Assembly (NCBI GenBank): GCA_045612845.1 | Contig: JAZKZV010000017.1 | Span: forward strand, 62,001 to 126,000 | DNA: 64,000 nt | From: Ornithomonoglobus_A sp045612845 | GTDB taxonomy: Bacteria > Bacillota > Clostridia > UBA1381 | Direction of reading: 5' to 3' | Shown: piece after piece, positions 1-8,018 of the stretch | Position numbering within the stretch: the first letter of the stretch is position 1 | How the letters are laid out: every line of letters begins with the position of its first letter | Made by a program: the position numbers and the translations under genes | The notes under the pieces: model-generated | Database searches by the model: none | The model's input: only the letters and a program-made list of their open reading frames with translations | What the model was told of the DNA's origin: nothing

Positions 1-1263
1 CCCGAAACAGGTGCATACAACAAAGCAGTTCGTGATGTTGAATATCTTATGAGCGAAGATGAGCATATAAATGCCAATGACGGTTTTTTCCTATACCGTG
101 AAGAAAGAGAAGAACTCCCCTACATCGACAACGCAGTTGAGGACATTAAGGCTATAAAGGAATTGTGCGAGGAAAACAACGTAAACTTTATCCTTATTTC
201 TTCCCCTAACTACATTACAGAAATAGAGGACTACAATGCTCAGGACCTTTGCGAATATTGGCAAAAAATTGCAAACGTTACGCCTTTCTATGACTTTGCA
301 GGATATTCGCCCATAAGTTATGATTGCAGATATTTCTATGATGATGCGCATTTCAGAAACGACGTTGGTGCAATGGCACTTGCATACATCTTTGGCGACG
401 GTGATGTGTATGTCCCCAATGGTTTTGGCCATTATACCACATCTTACAATGCATCAGACAGGGCAAAAGAGATTTTTGTATCCCCAACTATTGCGGATAA
501 CAAAAGTAACTACGTTTACGATTTACCGATACTGATGTATCACGATATATCATATAAAACAGGGGATGTATCAATTACACCCGAAAGATTTAACGAGCAT
601 ATGCAGGCACTCAAAGATAATGGCTATACAACAGTTACCTTTGATGATGTGTACGGTTATGTAATGAACAACGCCCCACTGCCCGACAATAGTATTATGA
701 TAACCTTTGATGACGGATATCTGTCAAATTATGAAAATGCATACCCCATCTTAAAAGAGCATGGAATGAATGCAGTTGTTTTTGCAGTTGGTGTAACAAC
801 AGGGAACGACACCTACAAGGATACAGGCAAGGAAATAAACCCGCACTACACCTATGAACAGGGCAAGGAAATGTATGATAGTGGTGTTATACGAACACAA
901 AGCCACACCTATGATATGCATAATGTAAAAGAACTCGACGCTCTATACCGCGAGGGTGTAAGCAAGCTAAAAGGTGAGAGCGACAGTGAGTTTGCACAAA
1001 TTTTCTTTGATGATATAACAAGGTCAAAAGAAGAAATAGAAGCAAATATCGGCAACGGTGTTATTGCACTCTCATTCCCTCACGGAATACATTCACCGCT
1101 TAGTGATGTGGTGTTAAAAAAAGCGCTCTACCATGCATCTGTTACCGTGGAGGAGGGTAAAAATCAACTTATTAAAGGTCTGCCACAATGTATGTTTGGT
1201 TTAAAACGATTTGGTGTTTATCAGGACATGAACGGGGAAGATTTAATTGAGAAAATAAAATAA
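1..1263 (+). CDS. SGNH-like/NodB polysaccharide deacetylase, 5'-partial
   Basis: The frame is already open at base 1 (Pro-Glu-Thr-Gly is read ahead of the first Met at 49), so the true start lies outside the window. The first ~130 visible residues look like the end of an SGNH/AlgJ-type hydrolase domain: a beta strand ILISSPNY followed by a YDDAHF block that would supply the DxxH catalytic pair. From about residue 160 there is a NodB (CE4) domain: ILMYHDIS, ITFDDGY (metal-binding Asp pair), SHTYDMH (metal His motif) and SFPHG near the end. CE4 enzymes remove acetyl groups from cell-wall or exopolysaccharides, and the SGNH half could handle O-acetyl groups, so a two-activity polysaccharide-modifying enzyme outside the membrane is inferred. 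It converges on the ACT gene. The NodB assignment is firm, the SGNH half is weaker, and the substrate is unknown. Confidence 0.8.
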   Translation, partial: PETGAYNKAVRDVEYLMSEDEHINANDGFFLYREEREELPYIDNAVEDIKAIKELCEENNVNFILISSPNYITEIEDYNAQDLCEYWQKIANVTPFYDFAGYSPISYDCRYFYDDAHFRNDVGAMALAYIFGDGDVYVPNGFGHYTTSYNASDRAKEIFVSPTIADNKSNYVYDLPILMYHDISYKTGDVSITPERFNEHMQALKDNGYTTVTFDDVYGYVMNNAPLPDNSIMITFDDGYLSNYENAYPILKEHGMNAVVFAVGVTTGNDTYKDTGKEINPHYTYEQGKEMYDSGVIRTQSHTYDMHNVKELDALYREGVSKLKGESDSEFAQIFFDDITRSKEEIEANIGNGVIALSFPHGIHSPLSDVVLKKALYHASVTVEEGKNQLIKGLPQCMFGLKRFGVYQDMNGEDLIEKIK

Positions 1264-1298
1264 AATAAAATAAAAGATAAGAGTATAATGCATAAATC

Positions 1299-1392
1299 AA
1301 AAAGGGCAGTCTGTATAAATTCTATTGCTCAAACAGTTAAATCCCATGGATTTAAAACTCGCAGTATCGAATTTATACAGACTGCCCTTTTT
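1299..1392. terminator. Bidirectional terminator: 24-bp perfect inverted repeat
   Basis: Arms at 1299-1322 and 1369-1392 are exact reverse complements (24 bp) starting with A5 and ending with T5, so each strand ends in a U-rich tract. The 46-nt loop holds a second hairpin, TTAAATCC-cat-GGATTTAA. It lies between convergent genes (deacetylase + and ACT protein -). Size and nesting also fit a small miniature inverted-repeat element reused as a terminator. Confidence 0.75.
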
Positions 1393-1430
1393 TGCATTTA
1401 AATAATCTTTGCTAAATACAACAGTCTCTT

Positions 1431-1862
1431 TTAAAATCTGTATATAGCTGATGGAGAAATCATACCCACATCAGTATTATTTATAAGCTTCTCTGCCGCC
1501 TCGACATCTTCTACACTCAGTATCATAAGCGCCTTGCCCTTTTCATGAGAAATGCATGCATACATATACTTTATTTCTACTTCATTATCAGTTAAAATAT
1601 GTAGTGCATCGGCAAAGCCACCGGGTTGGTCATCTATTGCTACAGCAAGCGCGTCTGTTACCTTTGCAATAATACCCATATTGCCGAGAACTTCCTTTGC
1701 TTTTTCCGAGTCGCTTACTATCATTCTCAAAACACCGTATTCAGCTGCATCTGCCAATGAAAGTGCAGATATGTCAACATTATTCTGAGCAAGTATGTCC
1801 GCGATTTCGGTCAATCTTCCTTTTCTGTTTTCTATAAAGGCTGAAATTTGTTTTACAATCAT
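1431..1862 (-). CDS. Tandem ACT-domain protein
   Basis: This 143-aa protein has two ACT folds: residues 1-65 (VKQISAFIENRKGRLTEIADIL) and 70-140 (VAIDDQPGGFADALHIL). ACT domains bind small ligands, often amino acids, and act as allosteric sensors. No catalytic domain is attached. A strong GGAGG lies just before the ATG. It is 19 nt downstream of the arylacetate-CoA ligase gene on the same strand, and this pairing is common in Clostridia and archaea next to aryl-keto-acid metabolism. I infer a regulatory partner sensing an aromatic or branched amino acid. The fold is well supported; the ligand is not known. Confidence 0.85.
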   Translation of the reverse strand: MIVKQISAFIENRKGRLTEIADILAQNNVDISALSLADAAEYGVLRMIVSDSEKAKEVLGNMGIIAKVTDALAVAIDDQPGGFADALHILTDNEVEIKYMYACISHEKGKALMILSVEDVEAAEKLINNTDVGMISPSAIYRF

Positions 1863-1881
1863 GGTTGGTTTCCTCCTTTAA

Positions 1882-3183
1882 TTAAAGCTTTCGCATATCA
1901 AGTACTCTTTTTGCTTTACCCTCACTTCTCTGAATGGTTTTTGGGTTAACAAGATGTACTTTTACGCTAAGTCCCAAAGTTGAACGAAGTTTTTCTGTAA
2001 TTTGCTTTTCGACAATATTTATACTCTTAATATCGTCTGCAAACATATTCTCACTCATCTCAACTTCCAAATCGAATGTATCGGTGTTATTTACTCTGTC
2101 TATTTTTATGAGATAGTTTGGTGTGATTTCACCATTATTTATATCCAAGAGAACTTCTTCAATCTGCGACGGGAATACATTTACTCCTCTTATTATAAGC
2201 ATATCATCACTTCTGCCGCTTGGCTTGTTCATTCTTAAATGTGTTCTTCCGCATTTACATGGCTCGTATATAAGTGAGCAAATATCCCTTGTTCTGTATC
2301 TTATAACCGGGAATCCCTCTTTAGAAATAGTCGTAAATACCAATTCACCTGTACTTCCCTCAGGTAAAACCTCACCTGTATCCGGATTTATAATCTCGGG
2401 TATAAAATGGTCCTCCCAAACGTGCATACCGCATTGATATTCACACTCACAAGAAACACCCGGGCCTAATATCTCGGATAAGCCATATATGTCATAAGCA
2501 CGTATACCAAGCTTTTCCTCAATTTCGCGACGCATACTTTCGCTCCATGGCTCAGCGCCGAAAACTCCTACCTTAAGAGAGAGCTGGTCTTTTACACCTA
2601 ATCTCTCTATTTCTTCTGCTATGTACATTGCATATGACGGTGTACAGCATATTGCAGTAGCTTTAAAGTCAATCATTGTTTGTATTTGCAAAGCGGTGTT
2701 ACCTGATGAAATAGGAATAACAGTTGCGCCTATTTTTTCTGCACCTGCATGCAATCCAAAACCACCTGTAAACAGACCATAACCAAACGCTACCTGGAAA
2801 ATATCGTCCTCTCCAAGTCCTATTGCACTCAACATTCTTGCAACGCAATCTGCCCACATATCAAGGTCGTTTTCGGTATAACCAACAACTATTCTCTTAC
2901 CTGTTGTACCACTCGAAGCATGAACTCTCTTAATGTTTTTTAATGGTTCGGCAAATAATCCGTAAGGGTAATAATCCCTCAAATCCTGCTTATATGCAAA
3001 CGGAAGCTTATGTAAGTCATCAACGCCCTTTATATCCTCAGGTTTAAGACCTTTCTCATCCATACGCTTTCTAAAGCATTCCACATTTTTATACATTCTG
3101 TTCACTTGCCATACAAGTCTTTCGCCCTGAAGCTTTTTCAATTCGCTTCTTGGAATAGTTTCTACATTAACCACAATAAACAC
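1882..3183 (-). CDS. paaK: Phenylacetate/arylacetate-CoA ligase (PaaK family)
   Basis: This 433-aa AMP-forming adenylate-forming enzyme would convert phenylacetate or related aryl/acyl acids to CoA thioesters using ATP. Visible motifs are the phosphate-binding loop HASSGTTGKR, the YGLSE block, the RYRTRD segment that contacts ribose, and a C-terminal domain containing KRVLDMRKL. Length matches the family (~430). The frame opens with GTG at 3183, but further in-frame GTG codons follow and the AGGATAGG upstream could serve any of them, so the first residues are uncertain. It precedes the ACT gene. In anaerobes this enzyme often works with indolepyruvate-type ferredoxin oxidoreductases in amino-acid fermentation; none is visible here. 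Confidence 0.88.
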   Translation of the reverse strand: MFIVVNVETIPRSELKKLQGERLVWQVNRMYKNVECFRKRMDEKGLKPEDIKGVDDLHKLPFAYKQDLRDYYPYGLFAEPLKNIKRVHASSGTTGKRIVVGYTENDLDMWADCVARMLSAIGLGEDDIFQVAFGYGLFTGGFGLHAGAEKIGATVIPISSGNTALQIQTMIDFKATAICCTPSYAMYIAEEIERLGVKDQLSLKVGVFGAEPWSESMRREIEEKLGIRAYDIYGLSEILGPGVSCECEYQCGMHVWEDHFIPEIINPDTGEVLPEGSTGELVFTTISKEGFPVIRYRTRDICSLIYEPCKCGRTHLRMNKPSGRSDDMLIIRGVNVFPSQIEEVLLDINNGEITPNYLIKIDRVNNTDTFDLEVEMSENMFADDIKSINIVEKQITEKLRSTLGLSVKVHLVNPKTIQRSEGKAKRVLDMRKL

Positions 3184-3205
3184 ACCCTATCCTTAAATTT
3201 GCAAT

Positions 3206-3234
3206 AAGCAGCCTGTAATTACAGGCTGCTTTTT
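3206..3234. terminator. Palindromic hairpin between ackA and paaK
   Basis: AGCAGCCTGTAA pairs perfectly with TTACAGGCTGCT (12 bp), with T4 on the + side and a weaker A/T tail on the - side. It lies between the ackA stop and the paaK start, both on the minus strand, and may cause partial termination of the pta-ackA message. The short U-tract in the relevant direction limits confidence. Confidence 0.5.
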
Positions 3235-3250
3235 AGTTTATCTGTTTAGT

Positions 3251-4444
3251 TTAACCCTCAACGATTCTTTTTGTATCAATAGCAATCATCAATTCCTCGT
3301 TTGTTGGAATTACAAGAGTTTTAACAGTTGCATCATCAGCACTTATATCAACTGTTCCTCTTACGCTGTTCTTTTCGGGGTTGATTTTTATTCCCATAAA
3401 CTCAAGGCCTGATGTTACATCAGCTCTTGTTTGTGCATCATTTTCACCAACACCTGCTGTGAATACAACTGCATCAACACCGCCCATAGCTGCTGCATAT
3501 GAACCGATATATTTCTTAACACCGTATGCAAACATCTCAAGTGCAAGCTTTGCTCTCTCGTTACCATCTTTTGCTGCTGCACTCAAATCACGGAAGTCTG
3601 ATGAAACGCCCGAAACACCAAACACGCCTGATTTCTTGTTCATTAAATCGTCAACCTCTTTTGAAGTCATTCCCTTGTTAAGAAGATAAGTAACAACTGC
3701 AGGGTCCATAGTACCTGTTCTTGTTCCCATAACAACACCATCAAGCGGAGTAATGCCCATTGATGTATCTACGCACTTACCGCAATCAACCGCACTTATT
3801 GATGAACCATTACCTAAATGACAAGTAATTATTTTAACCTCTGACGGGTCTTTACCTAAGAATTTTGCAGCTTCTTGTGATACGTACTTATGGCTTGTTC
3901 CGTGGAAACCGTATTTTCTTATCTTTTCCTTCTCATACATTTCGTATGGTAAACCATACATAAATGCCTTAGCAGGCATTGTCTGATGGAATGCTGTATC
4001 AAATACGCCTACCTGAGGAACATTCGGCATAATCTTTTCACAGGCATTTATGCCTATAATATTTGCAGGGTTGTGCAATGGTGCAAGCGGAACGCATGCA
4101 TCAAGTGCTACCTTTACATCATCTGTAATTAAGTATGAATCAGAAAATGTTTCTGCACCGTGAACTACTCTGTGGCCTACTGCACCTATTTCGTCCATTG
4201 ATGAAATAACACCATGCTCACTGTCAACAAGTGCGTCGATTACCATTTGTATAGCATCGCCATGGTCCCTCATAGGCTTTTCTATCTTAACCTTATTGTC
4301 CTTTGCAATGTTTGTATGTTGAAGATTTGAACCATCTATTCCTATTCTTTCGCAAAGACCTTTTGCCAGGACATTTTGCTTAGTCATATCTATTAGCTGA
4401 TACTTTAATGATGAAGAACCTGCGTTTATTACCAATATATTCAT
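3251..4444 (-). CDS. ackA: Acetate kinase
   Basis: Catalyses acetyl phosphate + ADP to acetate + ATP, the ATP-yielding last step of acetate fermentation. With the start at 4444 (MNILVINAGSSSLKY) the protein is 397 aa, the family's usual size. Signature blocks are VINAGSSS, HRVVHG, KYGFHGTSH, HLGNGSS, MDPAVV and FTAGVGEN. An open frame continues 62 codons upstream, but that stretch runs back through the repeat elements of the intergenic region. AGAAAGGAAC sits 8 nt before the ATG at 4444, which fixes the start. It lies downstream of pta as in most Firmicutes, but with a 203-nt gap filled by two repeats. Confidence 0.96.
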   Translation of the reverse strand: MNILVINAGSSSLKYQLIDMTKQNVLAKGLCERIGIDGSNLQHTNIAKDNKVKIEKPMRDHGDAIQMVIDALVDSEHGVISSMDEIGAVGHRVVHGAETFSDSYLITDDVKVALDACVPLAPLHNPANIIGINACEKIMPNVPQVGVFDTAFHQTMPAKAFMYGLPYEMYEKEKIRKYGFHGTSHKYVSQEAAKFLGKDPSEVKIITCHLGNGSSISAVDCGKCVDTSMGITPLDGVVMGTRTGTMDPAVVTYLLNKGMTSKEVDDLMNKKSGVFGVSGVSSDFRDLSAAAKDGNERAKLALEMFAYGVKKYIGSYAAAMGGVDAVVFTAGVGENDAQTRADVTSGLEFMGIKINPEKNSVRGTVDISADDATVKTLVIPTNEELMIAIDTKRIVEG

Positions 4445-4489
4445 TTTTATTGTTCCTTTCTGTGTAACATTGATTTTTATATTCACTAA

Positions 4490-4516
4490 CGGGACGTCGA
4501 GGACGCCGTCCCCTAC
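4490..4516 (-). repeat. REP-like 27-bp palindromic repeat, copy 1
   Basis: The minus strand reads GTAGGGGACGGCG then TCCTCGACGTCCCG. It can fold through GGGACG/CGTCCC and GGAC/GTCC. A second copy with one mismatch lies at 21759-21785. Strikingly GC-rich against the AT-rich surroundings, and located in the pta-ackA spacer. Confidence 0.65.
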
Positions 4517-4540
4517 AATCCTTACGTACATCATTTGTTT

Positions 4541-4642
4541 GTCTGAAAGAAAATTGTTCAGATTGCCGCTTTGAAGTTTGGGTGCTGTACGATTTGTACC
4601 GCCCCAAACAAAAAGTGGTAAGATGGGCAATTTTATTCAGAC
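4541..4642 (-). repeat. 102-nt palindromic intergenic element, copy 1
   Basis: Outer arms GTCTGAA and TTCAGAC pair, followed by AAAATTG/CAATTTT, a CCGCTTT/AAAGTGG segment, GTTTGGG/CCCAAAC and a terminal GTAC-gattt-GTAC hairpin, so nearly the whole element folds on itself. It lies 5 nt after the pta stop codon, inside the pta-ackA spacer. Related copies of the same length lie at 16792-16894 and 29870-29972. No U-tract typical of a terminator follows the stem. Confidence 0.8.
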
Positions 4643-4647
4643 AAGTG

Positions 4648-5646
4648 TTAATTTTGGGCTTGGATTGCTGTTATTGCTATAACCCCTGCTATATCCTCTG
4701 CAGTACAACCTCTTGAAAGGTCATTTACAGGCTTTGCAATACCCTGAAGTATCGGGCCGTAAGCCTCTGCCTTTGCAAGTCTCTGAACAAGCTTGTAGCC
4801 AATGTTACCTGCGTTCAAATCAGGGAATACAAGTACATTTGCCTTACCTGCAACAGTTGACTCGGGAGCTTTTTGCTTACCCACTGATTCAACAATAGCA
4901 GCGTCGAGCTGCAATTCACCGTCAAGCTTCAGTTCGGGAGCCTTTTCCTTTGCAAGTCTTGTAGCCTCTTGCATTTTTTCTACTAACTCACTCTTTGCTG
5001 AGCCATATGTAGAATAAGAAAGCATTGCAACTGTCGGTTCTGCACCAACAAGCTTTCTAAATGAATCTGCCGAAGAAATAGCAATTTCACTAACCTCGTC
5101 AGCATTCGGATTCTGGTTTAGTGCACAGTCAGCAAATATAAATGTGCCATTCTCGCCCATATCACAATTTGGAACACTCATAATAAAGAATGCAGACACA
5201 AGCTTTGTGCCGGGTGCAGTCTTCAAAATCTGAAGTGCAGGTCTTAATACATTTGCAGATGATGAAACTGCACCTGCAACCATACCGTCAGCATCGCCCA
5301 TTTTAACCATCATTACACCATAGTATAATGGATTTTTTACAGTTTCTGCCGCCTGCTCGGGTGTTACACCCTTATTTTTTCTCATTTCGTAGAATGCATC
5401 AGCATACTCCGCATTTTTATCGCTCACTTCAGGGTCGATTATATCTGCCTTAGCAATATCAATACCTTCACTTTGTGCCATAGCCTTTATTTTTTCGGCA
5501 TTTCCAAGTAAAACTATTTTTGCATATTCCTCACCAAGTGCCATCTCTGCGGCCCTTAAGCTTCTGATTTCTTCACCCTCAGGAAGAACTATAGTTTTGA
5601 TTGATTGTCTCGCCCTTTGTTTTAGTACGTCTGTAAATGTTTGCAT
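4648..5646 (-). CDS. pta: Phosphate acetyltransferase
   Basis: Converts acetyl-CoA + Pi to acetyl phosphate, feeding acetate kinase. The 332-aa single-domain form (no DRTGG regulatory domain) begins MQTFTDVLKQRA. Typical PTA/PTB motifs include VLPEGEE, DGMVAGAVSS near residue 120, FADCALNQNP, SYSTYGSAKS and VFPDLNAGNIGYKL. A well-placed GAGGAG precedes the ATG, and a TTGAAA-N17-TATAAT promoter lies at 5687-5715. It is the first gene of the pta-ackA unit, separated from ackA by repeat elements that may affect relative expression. Confidence 0.96.
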   Translation of the reverse strand: MQTFTDVLKQRARQSIKTIVLPEGEEIRSLRAAEMALGEEYAKIVLLGNAEKIKAMAQSEGIDIAKADIIDPEVSDKNAEYADAFYEMRKNKGVTPEQAAETVKNPLYYGVMMVKMGDADGMVAGAVSSSANVLRPALQILKTAPGTKLVSAFFIMSVPNCDMGENGTFIFADCALNQNPNADEVSEIAISSADSFRKLVGAEPTVAMLSYSTYGSAKSELVEKMQEATRLAKEKAPELKLDGELQLDAAIVESVGKQKAPESTVAGKANVLVFPDLNAGNIGYKLVQRLAKAEAYGPILQGIAKPVNDLSRGCTAEDIAGVIAITAIQAQN

Positions 5647-5686
5647 TTTTTATTATTCTCCTCTTTTGATAAAATTATATATATAC

Positions 5687-5715
5687 ATTATATACCTTTT
5701 CTTCTTAATTTTCAA
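5687..5715 (-). promoter_or_regulatory. SigA-type promoter of pta-ackA
   Basis: On the minus strand TTGAAA is separated by 17 nt from a perfect TATAAT, about 40 nt upstream of the pta start codon. Confidence 0.7.
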
Positions 5716-5751
5716 GTACTATCTCAAAAAATATCAATGTATTTTCTCTTT

Positions 5752-6393
5752 TTAAGGCAACGGATTTCCAAGCTTTTGCACCAACTTATTTGCACCTCTT
5801 ATCTGCCTTAATCTGTACTCACCTATCCAATGTGTATCTGAGCCTATACTTACTTCAATTTTACTATTTTTAATAAGCTCCTGCTTTTTGGGGTTAGTTA
5901 AAAAATCGTAATAATAGCTGTAATTACCGGATGTATTAAGTTCCCAGAATATATCAGCTTTCTTTAACTCTTTTATGATATCAAGACCGTATTTTTCGCT
6001 AAGCTTAAAAATATCTGTATGCGCAAGACCGACCTTGCACTTAAAGAGCTTTCGCCACTCTAAGAATTCGTAAAAATCCATTGCGCCTTTTGGCGCGTCA
6101 AGACTCTCAAACAATATATAATCAAAATACTCTGATACATCTGCCAAAAAATCATCCGGTTTGGGACGGGTGCCTATTTCAAGACCGCATAATACTTTTA
6201 TGTCGTCTTTATACTTTAATTTGCAATGTTGCAAATGCTTATAATACTCATTTAACTTATTACCTATCGAAAACTGATGGTCGCATATTCCAACAACATC
6301 TATTCCGTGCCTTATAGCATTTTCGATAACCTCTTCAGGCATATCTGTACTGTCGTAACTAAATAACGTATGATTATGTAAATCTACAATCAA
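5752..6393 (-). CDS. PHP-domain phosphoesterase
   Basis: The 213-aa protein carries the complete PHP metal-ligand set: DLHNHT (HxH) at the N-terminus, the ICDHQF Asp-His, GLEIG Glu, GLAHTD His and GSDTHW Asp-x-His. PHP proteins of this size are phosphatases of the histidinol-phosphatase or YcdX class acting on small phosphoesters in the cytoplasm. No his genes are adjacent, so a role in histidine synthesis is not implied. It ends about 37 nt from the pta promoter and follows the M20 gene on the same strand. Family certain, substrate unknown. Confidence 0.85.
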   Translation of the reverse strand: MIVDLHNHTLFSYDSTDMPEEVIENAIRHGIDVVGICDHQFSIGNKLNEYYKHLQHCKLKYKDDIKVLCGLEIGTRPKPDDFLADVSEYFDYILFESLDAPKGAMDFYEFLEWRKLFKCKVGLAHTDIFKLSEKYGLDIIKELKKADIFWELNTSGNYSYYYDFLTNPKKQELIKNSKIEVSIGSDTHWIGEYRLRQIRGANKLVQKLGNPLP

Positions 6394-6481
6394 AAGTATT
6401 GCCCCCCTTTCCCCTTTTTATATATTATAAACCCTACCCTGCTACTGTGTCAAGTTGGAATATAATTTTATTTAATTATTC

Positions 6482-7828
6482 TTACATTCCAACGTTTAAT
6501 AATACATCACCGTTTTCTTTATATATTACCGCATCGCAATCTCTTTCTATGCGATTCATATATGTAAAATATTCGGACTTATCTTTAAAATACGGGTTAT
6601 AAGAATATATAATTTCTTTTGCCTTTTGAGCATTATTTTCTAACAACAACACTAACGCAATAAGCTGAATTTTAGCCGCATCAACGCAAGCGGTCTCAGG
6701 ATCACAAATACGATAATCCACACCATGCTCAGTGCCACAGGCACCTCCTACATAAGCCTGAATTGTAGGCATAAGACTTGCCATATCTCCCATATCTGAA
6801 GAACCCGCATTCCACCTTTCGGGGCCGCAGTCAATGGTTGTAAGGACTTCGTCCATAGCCGCTTTAAATACAGGCATCATAACACGGTCATTCCACCTTG
6901 GCCATGCACCGGGATTGTCCTTTATATGTGCTTTAGCACCAATCGAAGCCGCAGATGCCGCAATAGCACGATTTACTTTTTGATTGGCATTTACGACAGA
7001 ATCCATAGTAGCGCCACGCACAAAGGTTTCGAGTGTAACATTATCAGGTATTACATTAACTGAAGTAGCCCCACACGAAATAACGGGATGCACACGAATA
7101 TGCTTAGAATCTTCAAATGTTTCACGCAATGCGTTTATAGCATTAAGCGCAGTGTTTGCAGCATAGAGTGCATTTATTCCAAGATGCGGCAAACCACCTG
7201 CATGCGATGAAACACCTTCAAAACAAACCGACTTTGAAATATATCCGTTGGACCCGCCATTCATACTTCCACAGTGCTCACCATCAACATCCGCATGTAT
7301 CATAAATGCCAAATCTCCGCCATCAAGCAGTCCACGGTATAAGAATTCCACCTTACCGCATTTATAACGGATTAAGCCATCATCCACAAGTGCCTGACGA
7401 AAATCCATTTCTATGCCTTCTTCGGCAGGAACTACAACAAGACGTATTTTACCACAAAGACCATCGAGCACCCCGTCCTCCTTTAGTGCCGCCGCCAGAC
7501 CAACTAATGCCGCAGTCTGAGTGCAATGTCCGCAGGCATGTACTGCTCCGGTTTTTGGGTCTGCATCCGGATGTGATGGAACAGTTAAAGCATCCATCTC
7601 TGCTAACACAAGTACAGTCGGTCCTTCACGTCCTGTATCAGCCTCAGCATAAAAACCGGGGATGTTTCCTGCTTCAACCACATCGTATCCAAACGACACG
7701 AACAAATCCTTTAAGTATTGGTGAGTATTCCACTCTTTGTATCCGGTCTCAGGATGACGCCACAGATAGTCGAGCGACTCAAGAATGAGAACTCTGAATT
7801 TTTCTATACTTTTTTTATAACAATCCAC
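6482..7828 (-). CDS. M20 family amidohydrolase (aminobenzoyl-glutamate/amidase type)
   Basis: The 448-aa zinc-dependent M20 hydrolase shows the HPETGYKEW N-terminal signature, the AEMDAL metal Asp, HACGHC (metal Cys/His region), the PAEEG catalytic-base Glu block, a dimerisation domain around SSHAGG, and a late GGACGTEHG block. Such enzymes cleave amide bonds of N-acyl amino acids or aminobenzoyl-glutamate-like dipeptides. No signal peptide is seen, so it should be cytoplasmic. A TTGAAT-N17-TACAAT promoter sits just upstream. It stands alone apart from the PHP gene that follows. Confidence 0.85.
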   Translation of the reverse strand: MDCYKKSIEKFRVLILESLDYLWRHPETGYKEWNTHQYLKDLFVSFGYDVVEAGNIPGFYAEADTGREGPTVLVLAEMDALTVPSHPDADPKTGAVHACGHCTQTAALVGLAAALKEDGVLDGLCGKIRLVVVPAEEGIEMDFRQALVDDGLIRYKCGKVEFLYRGLLDGGDLAFMIHADVDGEHCGSMNGGSNGYISKSVCFEGVSSHAGGLPHLGINALYAANTALNAINALRETFEDSKHIRVHPVISCGATSVNVIPDNVTLETFVRGATMDSVVNANQKVNRAIAASAASIGAKAHIKDNPGAWPRWNDRVMMPVFKAAMDEVLTTIDCGPERWNAGSSDMGDMASLMPTIQAYVGGACGTEHGVDYRICDPETACVDAAKIQLIALVLLLENNAQKAKEIIYSYNPYFKDKSEYFTYMNRIERDCDAVIYKENGDVLLNVGM

Positions 7829-7868
7829 ATTTATCTCCTGCCTTTATTTAGAAATCACCTTAGAACTT

Positions 7869-7897
7869 ATTGTATCACTTTTTACAAACAAATTCAA
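7869..7897 (-). promoter_or_regulatory. Promoter of the M20 gene
   Basis: The minus strand reads TTGAAT, a 17-nt spacer, then TACAAT, about 40 nt ahead of the M20 start codon. It is divergent from the promoter at 7955. Confidence 0.6.
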
Positions 7898-7954
7898 GTA
7901 TTATTTACATATTCCACTCTTTTTTTACATTATGTTGACTTTTAGCAAAAGCTC

Positions 7955-7983
7955 TTGATTTTTAAGCATAATTATTATATAAT
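7955..7983 (+). promoter_or_regulatory. Promoter of the SLH-glucosaminidase gene
   Basis: TTGATT, 17 nt, then a perfect TATAAT, about 35 nt before the translation start at 8019. Confidence 0.7.
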
Positions 7984-8018
7984 AAAAGGGGTATTTTAAT
8001 TTTTATACGGAGATGTTT

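Noticed and set aside
4445..4630. 62-codon N-terminal extension of acetate kinase
   Set aside because: It runs through the REP-like repeat and palindromic element copy 1; the standard MNILVINAGSSS start at 4444 has an ideal ribosome site.
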